Shown here one piece after another: positions 1 through 3,725 of a DNA stretch of 6,091 nt; positions within the stretch are counted from its first letter, which is position 1, and each line of letters opens with the position of its first letter. The position numbers and the translations under genes were made by a program. The stretch is from an uncultured Collinsella sp. (GTDB lineage: Bacteria > Actinomycetota > Coriobacteriia > Coriobacteriales > Coriobacteriaceae): positions 1-6,091 of the forward strand of contig CAJMBB010000116.1 of assembly GCA_905211615.1 (NCBI GenBank), in the 5' to 3' direction. Below the pieces are notes generated by a model. That model saw only the letters and a program-made list of their open reading frames with translations, did no database searches and was not told the DNA's origin.

Positions 1-47
1 TGTAGGGCGGCTTCCGGATCATTCGAAGCTTGTTTAAGGCAATTCCC

Positions 48-84
48 GGCGGCACGCGATCGAGGACATTCGACGCGTGCCGCC
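48..84 (+). promoter_or_regulatory. Strong hairpin in the leader of the aldo/keto reductase gene
   Basis: A perfect 11-bp inverted repeat (GGCGGCACGCG at 48-58, CGCGTGCCGCC at 74-84) encloses a 15-base loop. The loop contains a second pair of arms, TCGA at 60-63 and TCGA at 70-73, so the stem can continue past one bulged A to a 6-base loop. It ends 7 bases before the AAGGAG ribosome binding site at 92-97. No U-run follows, so it is not a classical intrinsic terminator. It could be the end of an upstream transcript, a 5' stabilising structure on the reductase mRNA, or a protein-binding site. I saw no convincing -35/-10 pair in positions 1-47, and no gene is identifiable there. Confidence 0.6.
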
Positions 85-102
85 CCATTAGAAGGAGAGA
101 AC

Positions 103-1047
103 ATGCGCTACACGCACCTCAAGAATTCCGATGTCGACGTCTCCCAGCTCGCTGTGGGCACCTGGGCGATCGGCGGCGACTCCTTTGGTGAGAACGATGA
201 CGCCGCCAGCATGTCCGCCATCCGCACCATGCTCGATCACGGCGTCAACCTCATCGACACCGCGCCGTGCTATGGCAACGGCACGTCCGAGAAGGTCGTC
301 GGCAACGCGCTCAGGGGCGTCGACAGAGAGAGCTACCTGCTCTCGACCAAGGTTGGCCTGATCACCAGCGCCGCCGGCTATGACCGCGACTCCTCGTTCA
401 AGAACATCATGAGGGAGGTCGAGAGCTCGCTGCGCAACCTCCGCACCGACTACATCGACTTCTACTTCGTGCACTGGCCCGACGCTAAGACTCCGTTCTC
501 CGAGACGATGTGCGCCCTCCAGCTCCTCAAGGAGCAGGGCAAGATTCGCCACATCGGCGTCTCCAACTTCACGACCGAGATGATCGAGGAGTGCGAGAAG
601 GTCGCTCAGATTGACGTCCAGCAGCCGCCCTACTCTATGGTTGACCGCTCCTCCGAGGACCTCATCAAGTGGGGCTACGAGCGTGGCATCGACTCCTTCA
701 CCTATGGCTCCCTTGGCGCGGGCATCCTGTCGGGCAAGTTCCGCGAGCTGACGAAGTTCGAGGAAGGCGACGTCCGCGGTGGCTTCTACGACTACTTCCG
801 GGAGCCCAAGTTCTCGCGCGTCCAGGAGCTGCTCAAGGTCATGGACGAGATTGCCGAGGCCCACGACAAACCCGTGGCGCAGGTTGCCGTGAACTGGAGC
901 ACCCAGAAGGAGTACGTGGGCACCGCTCTCGTGGGCGTGCGCACGGACGCCCACGCGATTCAGAACTGCGAGACGTTCGAGTGGGAGCTTTCCGCCGACG
1001 AGATGGCCAAGCTCGACGCCAGGCTCGACGAGCTGAAGATCGGCTAG
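103..1047 (+). CDS. Aldo/keto reductase (NADPH-dependent oxidoreductase, AKR superfamily)
   Basis: This 314-residue protein is a full-length TIM-barrel aldo/keto reductase, a soluble cytoplasmic enzyme family that interconverts aldehydes or ketones and alcohols using NAD(P)H. The catalytic tetrad is visible: Asp52 and Tyr57 in IDTAPCYG, Lys83 in STKVG, and His124 in YFVHWPD. Other family landmarks are the N-terminal LAVGTWAIGG strand, GKIRHIGVSNF (146-156), the cofactor loop YGSLGAGILSGK (201-212), and GVRTDAHAIQNCE (278-290), the C-terminal dinucleotide-binding region where Arg280 probably contacts the cofactor phosphate. The start is set by AAGGAG at 92-97, five bases before the ATG. It appears to be the first gene of a two-gene unit with the esterase, which starts 2 bases after its stop. 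Physiological substrate and exact AKR subfamily cannot be told from the sequence. The family assignment is very secure. Confidence 0.96.
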   Translation: MRYTHLKNSDVDVSQLAVGTWAIGGDSFGENDDAASMSAIRTMLDHGVNLIDTAPCYGNGTSEKVVGNALRGVDRESYLLSTKVGLITSAAGYDRDSSFKNIMREVESSLRNLRTDYIDFYFVHWPDAKTPFSETMCALQLLKEQGKIRHIGVSNFTTEMIEECEKVAQIDVQQPPYSMVDRSSEDLIKWGYERGIDSFTYGSLGAGILSGKFRELTKFEEGDVRGGFYDYFREPKFSRVQELLKVMDEIAEAHDKPVAQVAVNWSTQKEYVGTALVGVRTDAHAIQNCETFEWELSADEMAKLDARLDELKIG

Positions 1048-1049
1048 CC

Positions 1050-2141
1050 ATGAGCGCCGAGGATAGGAAGTACCCCACTTCCGAGCTTGAGGTGCTTGAG
1101 AGTGGCGCGAGGGAGGTTGTCGAGCCTAACGGCCTGAGGCTGATGCTGAAGCCCGTGCCGGGTGACGACCGCGAGCACGTGCTCGATCCGCGCGTCTATG
1201 CTCGTGCGCACGCGAAGCTCGCTGCGGCTCCTGCGGCGGGGTCGGCGCCGGCCGGACCGGTGGACGTGATCGCGTGGCGCTCCGCGCCCAACAAGGAGAC
1301 CCACGTCGTGAGGGGCGCGAACGTTGCCAAGAAGACCGTCGTCATGAACTTCGGCGACAAGGGCATTCCGCTGCACATCTTCACGCCGGAGGGGCACGAG
1401 GATGGGTCTGCCGCGCTCGTGTTCATCCATGGCGGCGGGTTCATGGTGGGCAACATCGGCCAGTACGAGAACTGCCTGCGCGACATCGTGGAGCGCACGG
1501 GTTGCGTCGCGATCTATCCGGAGTACCGCCTGTCTCCCGAGACGATGTTCCCGGGTGGCGTTGAGGACTGCGTGAAGACGCTCGACTGGCTTGTCGATCA
1601 CGCTGACGAGCTGGGCGTTGATGCGACTCGCATTGCCGTGGCTGGTGACTCTGCGGGTGGCAGCCTGTCGAATGCCGTCGTGCTCGAGGGCTCTCACGCG
1701 GATAGGATCAAGGCGGTTGTCGAGCTTTATCCGCTCGTTGATGGCGGTCCCGTTCCGGATGAGTGGTCCTATGACCTGTACGAGGTCGTGGATGAGCAGA
1801 GGCCCGAGGCGCTGAGCAGGGTTGATCGCATTCGCCTCGCCAACAACGACCTTCCGCCCATGTACGTCAACGGCGATGCGGACAAGATGCTCGACCCGCT
1901 GATTTCCGCGCTGTTCGCGGAGGACGTGAGCGCGTTCCCCCGCACGGTCATCATCTCTTCCGAGTATGACTATCTGCGCTATCAGGACGAGCTGTTCGCG
2001 AAGAGGCTGCAGGATGCGGGCGTTGACGTCACTGCGATTCGTTATCGCGGCTGCGACCACGGCTTCTTCGAGATGTACGGCGTGATGCCTCAGGCTGAGG
2101 ATGTCTGTCGCGTCATCTCCGAGGAGCTTGCGAAGATCTAG
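1050..2141 (+). CDS. Alpha/beta hydrolase fold-3 esterase (hormone-sensitive-lipase type)
   Basis: This 363-residue protein is predicted to hydrolyse carboxylic esters. The oxyanion-hole motif HGGG lies at 127-130 in FIHGGGF, the nucleophile elbow GDSAGG at 199-204 (Ser201), the probable acid is Asp307 in SSEYDYLR, and the probable catalytic base is His337 in CDHGFF. PEYRLSPE (158-165) is another landmark of the HSL/acetyl-hydrolase branch. There is no signal peptide, so it is probably cytoplasmic. The hydrolase core begins near residue 95. The preceding segment is unassigned and contains an Ala/Pro-rich, linker-like stretch at 58-70, making the protein somewhat longer than the usual 300-320 residues. 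The ATG is 2 bases after the reductase stop and has no clear Shine-Dalgarno, which suggests translational coupling. Third codon positions look less uniformly C/G than in the reductase (more GTT, GCT, GAT), by eye. The same frame is open back to 669, but that part overlaps the reductase. Substrate unknown. Confidence 0.93.
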   Translation: MSAEDRKYPTSELEVLESGAREVVEPNGLRLMLKPVPGDDREHVLDPRVYARAHAKLAAAPAAGSAPAGPVDVIAWRSAPNKETHVVRGANVAKKTVVMNFGDKGIPLHIFTPEGHEDGSAALVFIHGGGFMVGNIGQYENCLRDIVERTGCVAIYPEYRLSPETMFPGGVEDCVKTLDWLVDHADELGVDATRIAVAGDSAGGSLSNAVVLEGSHADRIKAVVELYPLVDGGPVPDEWSYDLYEVVDEQRPEALSRVDRIRLANNDLPPMYVNGDADKMLDPLISALFAEDVSAFPRTVIISSEYDYLRYQDELFAKRLQDAGVDVTAIRYRGCDHGFFEMYGVMPQAEDVCRVISEELAKI

Positions 2142-2174
2142 GGGCTCGTCGCGGCGACCTCCTGGACGAGTGAC

Positions 2175-2212
2175 GGTCCGGCGGGATGCTAGGTGCGTCC
2201 CGCCGGACCTTT
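2175..2212 (+). terminator. Intrinsic terminator of the reductase-esterase unit
   Basis: A perfect 12-bp GC-rich stem (GGTCCGGCGGGA at 2175-2186, TCCCGCCGGACC at 2198-2209) has an 11-base loop and is followed by TTT and then GCGTT. It lies 33 bases after the esterase stop. The U-run is short, but the stem is very stable. This marks the likely end of the two-gene transcript. Confidence 0.8.
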
Positions 2213-2217
2213 GCGTT

Positions 2218-2250
2218 GGCGGGCGCGTGCCGCTTGCCGGCGGGCGCGTG
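2218..2250 (+). repeat. 12-bp direct repeat, two copies
   Basis: GGCGGGCGCGTG occurs at 2218-2229 and again at 2239-2250, a period of 21 bases. It lies in the GC-rich non-coding stretch between the terminator and the HAD remnant. No function can be assigned. It may be a slippage product or part of decayed sequence. Confidence 0.5.
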
Positions 2251-2253
2251 TGG

Positions 2254-2330
2254 GGTTTGCCTCGGCGGTGCCGGATTGACTGGGAGACGCGTTTACCGCC
2301 GATCTTCCAAGCGAGCCCAGCAAGCAAACC
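2254..2330. repeat. Nested short inverted repeats at the edge of the HAD remnant
   Basis: The outer arms are GGTTTGC at 2254-2260 and GCAAACC at 2324-2330. The inner arms are CGGCGGT at 2263-2269 and ACCGCCG at 2295-2301. The outer right arm stops 2 bases before recognisable HAD homology begins at 2333. Arms this short can arise by chance in GC-rich DNA. Their position at the truncation point makes a recombination scar possible, but that is inference. I see no gene in 2213-2332. Confidence 0.4.
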
Positions 2331-2332
2331 GC

Positions 2333-2584
2333 GAGCTGAGCCCCAAGGGCATTGACAAGGGCGTGGGCGTGGCGCGAGCACTGGAGTATCTGGGATGCAG
2401 CCGTAACGCGCGCACCTTTGGCTTCGGCGATTCGGGCAACGACCTGGGCATACTCTCCGCTGTCGAGATGGCTGTCGCCATGGGCAACGCCATGCCCGAG
2501 GTCAAGGCGGTCGCCGACTATGTGACCGACGACGTCGAGCACGACGGCACCGTCACGGCGATGCGCCACTTTGGGTTGATCTAG
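2333..2584 (+). pseudogene. 5'-truncated Cof-type HAD hydrolase remnant
   Basis: About 83 residues match the C-terminal end of Cof/HAD-IIB sugar-phosphate-type phosphatases. ELSPKGIDKGVG carries the motif III lysine region. GFGDSGNDLGIL is motif IV, whose acidic residues bind Mg2+ in intact enzymes. VAMGNAMPEVKAVADYVTDD and a final DGTVTAMRHFGLI complete the family's usual ending. The N-terminal motif I DxD, which holds the nucleophilic aspartate, and the cap domain are absent, so the fragment cannot be an active phosphatase; intact members are typically about 260-290 residues. The frame is open upstream to an ATG at 2186, but that codon lies in the left arm of the terminator hairpin and has no ribosome binding site, and the 49 intervening residues resemble no HAD sequence. 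The C-terminal part is remarkably intact, suggesting a recent deletion. Confidence 0.85.
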
Positions 2585-2613
2585 CGGGAACCGCCCAATT
2601 ACCGTTCACCCGC

Positions 2614-2638
2614 GGCGGGCGGCTCAAATGGGCCCGCC
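2614..2638. other. GC-rich hairpin downstream of the HAD remnant
   Basis: A 7-bp perfect stem (GGCGGGC at 2614-2620, GCCCGCC at 2632-2638) has an 11-base loop and starts 30 bases after the remnant's stop codon. No U-run follows directly; TTTT comes only at 2650-2653. It may be the old terminator of the HAD gene. Confidence in terminator activity is low. Confidence 0.4.
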
Positions 2639-2640
2639 CT

Positions 2641-2655
2641 GCAAAATCGTTTTGC
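2641..2655. repeat. Small A/T hairpin sharing the core of the 43-bp repeat
   Basis: GCAAAA (2641-2646) and TTTTGC (2650-2655) are perfect arms around TCG. The segment TGCAAAATCG at 2640-2649 is identical to the core of the 43-bp repeat copy downstream of tex. It could be a degenerate relative of that repeat or a chance 10-base match. Confidence 0.3.
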
Positions 2656-2674
2656 TGCTGGAAGGTGTGCTCAA

Positions 2675-2690
2675 AAACGCTAAAGCGTTT
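2675..2690. promoter_or_regulatory. Operator-like palindrome, distal copy
   Basis: AAACGCT (2675-2681) and AGCGTTT (2684-2690) form a near-perfect 16-bp palindrome with a 2-base centre. Within it, TAAAGCGTTTA (2681-2691) differs at one base from TAAAGTGTTTA at 2745-2755, 64 bases downstream. Size and symmetry suit a dimeric repressor or activator site for the transaldolase. The regulator is unknown, and the central CG typical of LacI-family operators is lacking. Confidence 0.4.
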
Positions 2691-2730
2691 ATACCGTTCG
2701 CCGAGAAGATAAAAAACCGCAGCTCACGCC

Positions 2731-2759
2731 TTGATAAACGTAGGTAAAGTGTTTAGCAG
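2731..2759 (+). promoter_or_regulatory. Candidate transaldolase promoter
   Basis: TTGATA at 2731-2736 is a good -35 match. With a 17-base spacer, the -10 position at 2754-2759 reads TAGCAG, which is weak. The second motif copy, TAAAGTGTTTA at 2745-2755, lies in the spacer and would overlap bound polymerase, consistent with repression there. Transcription would start about 30 bases before the ATG. This is tentative because of the poor -10. Confidence 0.3.
2745..2755. promoter_or_regulatory. Operator-like motif, proximal copy
   Basis: TAAAGTGTTTA matches 10 of 11 bases of the distal motif at 2681-2691. It sits 40 bases before the transaldolase start codon, between the candidate -35 and -10 elements. 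Spacing between the two copies is 64 bases, about six helical turns, so both would face the same side of the DNA. Confidence 0.35.
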
Positions 2760-2780
2760 TCCAACGCCCATATGCAGACG

Positions 2781-2786
2781 AAAGGA
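2781..2786 (+). promoter_or_regulatory. Ribosome binding site that fixes the transaldolase start
   Basis: AAAGGA lies 9 bases before the ATG at 2796. It lies inside the frame that would begin at the earlier ATG, 2772, which has no Shine-Dalgarno before it. The later ATG is therefore chosen. Confidence 0.7.
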
Positions 2787-2795
2787 ATCAGGCAG

Positions 2796-3500
2796 ATGGC
2801 AATCAAGGTGTTCGCTGACGGTGCAAACCTCGAGGGCATGCTCGACATGTACGAGAACGGCAACGTTCAGGGTTTCACGACCAACCCGTCCCTTATGAAG
2901 AAGGGCGGCGTGACGGATTACCGCGCGTTTGCCAAGGAGGTCCTGGCCCACATCACCGATGTGTCCGTCTCGTTTGAGGTCTTTGCTGACGACGTCGAGA
3001 CCATGGAGGTCGAGGCGCGCGAGATCGCTACCTGGGCCGAGAACGTCTACGTCAAGATTCCGTGCGTGACCACCAAGGGTGAGTCCACCGCCGAGCTGGT
3101 GCGCAAGCTTTCGGCCGACGGCATCAAGGTCAACGTCACCACCATCTTTACGCCTAAGCAGGTTGACGAGATGGTCGAGGCCGTTGACACCGAGACGCCG
3201 TCCATCATCTCGCTCTTTGCCGGCCGCATCGCCGACACCGGCGTCGACCCCATTCCGTTTATGACGGAGTCGGTCAAGAAGGCCGCCGCCAAGCCCAGCT
3301 GTGAGGTCCTGTGGGCGTCCACGCGCGAGCTCATTAACATTTACCAGGCAGAAGCCTGCGGTTGCCAGATCATTACAGTGCCCAACAGCATCCTGGCCAA
3401 GCGCAAGAACATCGGTCGCGACCCGTACGAGGTCTCGCTCGACACCGTCCGCGGCTTTGCCAAGGATATCGCGGCGCTCGGTTTCCATATCCTGCCGTAG
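2796..3500 (+). CDS. Transaldolase, short Fsa-like/TalC family
   Basis: This 234-residue soluble TIM-barrel aldolase is predicted to transfer or cleave a three-carbon dihydroxyacetone unit between sugar phosphates, as in the non-oxidative pentose phosphate pathway or fructose-6-phosphate aldolysis. The Schiff-base lysine is Lys87 in NVYVKIP, aligning with the VVKVP lysine of E. coli FSA. The first strand IKVFADGANLEGM carries Asp8, and GFTTNPSLMKKGGVTDY (26-42) is the family signature loop. LFAGRIADTGVDP and LWASTRELINIYQAEACGCQIITVPNSIL complete the barrel. Length suits the roughly 220-240-residue bacterial subgroup and not the 310-plus-residue TalA/TalB type. Proteins with this sequence style also occur in sugar-nucleotide and polysaccharide clusters, so the substrate may differ from the classical one. 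It stands alone: a truncated pseudogene lies upstream, tex converges from downstream, and a strong terminator begins 86 bases past its stop. Family is secure; choice between transaldolase and F6P aldolase is open. Confidence 0.94.
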   Translation: MAIKVFADGANLEGMLDMYENGNVQGFTTNPSLMKKGGVTDYRAFAKEVLAHITDVSVSFEVFADDVETMEVEAREIATWAENVYVKIPCVTTKGESTAELVRKLSADGIKVNVTTIFTPKQVDEMVEAVDTETPSIISLFAGRIADTGVDPIPFMTESVKKAAAKPSCEVLWASTRELINIYQAEACGCQIITVPNSILAKRKNIGRDPYEVSLDTVRGFAKDIAALGFHILP

Positions 3501-3505
3501 ACAAA

Positions 3506-3548
3506 GGTACCCCCGTCTGCGACGTGCAAAATTGAGAGTATTCAGCAA
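3506..3548 (+). repeat. 43-bp intergenic repeat, copy A (3' of transaldolase)
   Basis: This copy begins 5 bases after the transaldolase stop. It runs from GGTACCCCC through GACGTGCAAAAT to GAGTATTC and ends in GCAA. It matches copy B, on the opposite strand at 3669-3711, at 37 of 43 positions with no gaps. The six differences are at 3515, 3516, 3518, 3533, 3535 and 3544. The inner imperfect palindrome seen in copy B is weaker here, so this looks like the more diverged copy. It is not coding. Confidence 0.85.
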
Positions 3549-3564
3549 GGTAAAGGCTTTTACC
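3549..3564. repeat. Short inverted repeat after copy A
   Basis: GGTAAA (3549-3554) and TTTACC (3559-3564) flank GGCT, directly abutting the end of repeat copy A. The sequence loosely resembles the TAAAG-type motifs upstream of the transaldolase. It may be a small hairpin in the 3' untranslated RNA. Function unknown. Confidence 0.35.
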
Positions 3565-3586
3565 AGTTAATCGAAGCACGGAACGA

Positions 3587-3630
3587 CCCCCGTTTTGGCT
3601 CTGATGACGCTAAAACGGGGGCTGTTTTTT
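3587..3630 (+). terminator. Intrinsic terminator of the transaldolase gene
   Basis: The stem CCCCCGTTTT (3587-3596) pairs with AAAACGGGGG (3612-3621). It extends inward by a G-T wobble and two more pairs to a 9-base loop, and is followed by CTG and TTTTTT at 3625-3630, with another T-run at 3633-3637. On the minus strand no U-run follows the stem, so it should serve the plus strand well and tex poorly. Confidence 0.92.
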
Positions 3631-3668
3631 GCTTTTTCGTCTCTGAGGGACATCCGGAACGGCGGAAT

Positions 3669-3711
3669 TTGCAGAATACTCGCGATTTTGCACGTCGCTG
3701 CAGGGGGTACC
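3669..3711 (-). repeat. 43-bp intergenic repeat, copy B (3' of tex)
   Basis: Read on the minus strand, this copy starts 14 bases after the tex stop with GGTACCCCC, passes GACGTGCAAAATCGCGAG and ends TTCTGCAA. It is the inverted partner of copy A. Its core forms an imperfect inverted repeat: TGCAAAAT, a 7-base centre, then ATTCTGCA. In plus-strand RNA these arms pair fully with one G-U wobble. In minus-strand RNA there is one mismatch. Both copies have the same orientation relative to their adjacent gene. Confidence 0.85.
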
Positions 3712-3725
3712 CTTGCTTTGGCGGT

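Noticed and set aside
88..954. A 288-codon minus-strand open frame opposite the aldo/keto reductase
   Set aside because: It is a GC-driven shadow. The plus strand has the complete AKR catalytic tetrad and a good ribosome binding site.
669..1049. Upstream extension of the esterase frame to the ATG at 669
   Set aside because: It would overlap most of the second half of the reductase gene, and the 127 added residues are Arg/Gly-rich and unlike any hydrolase.
2186..2332. A full 132-residue protein starting at the ATG at 2186 and covering the HAD fragment
   Set aside because: The ATG is inside the terminator stem with no ribosome binding site, and the first 49 residues show no homology or protein-like composition.
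1044..2381. A 445-codon minus-strand open frame opposite the esterase
   Set aside because: It is Arg/His-rich shadow sequence with no recognisable motifs. The plus strand carries intact HGGG, GDSAG and catalytic His motifs.
2772..2795. Earlier ATG for the transaldolase at 2772
   Set aside because: No Shine-Dalgarno precedes it, and the added residues contain the AAAGGA that properly serves the ATG at 2796. Family members begin at MxIKxFADGA.
2724..3548. A 274-codon minus-strand open frame opposite the transaldolase
   Set aside because: It is a shadow of the transaldolase gene, and its start lies inside repeat copy A.
3502..3715. The repeat pair as terminal inverted repeats of a small mobile element
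   Set aside because: The interior holds only the transaldolase terminator and no target duplication is visible at the outer edges. Sense-oriented placement after two separate genes fits better, though a MITE-like origin of each copy is not excluded.
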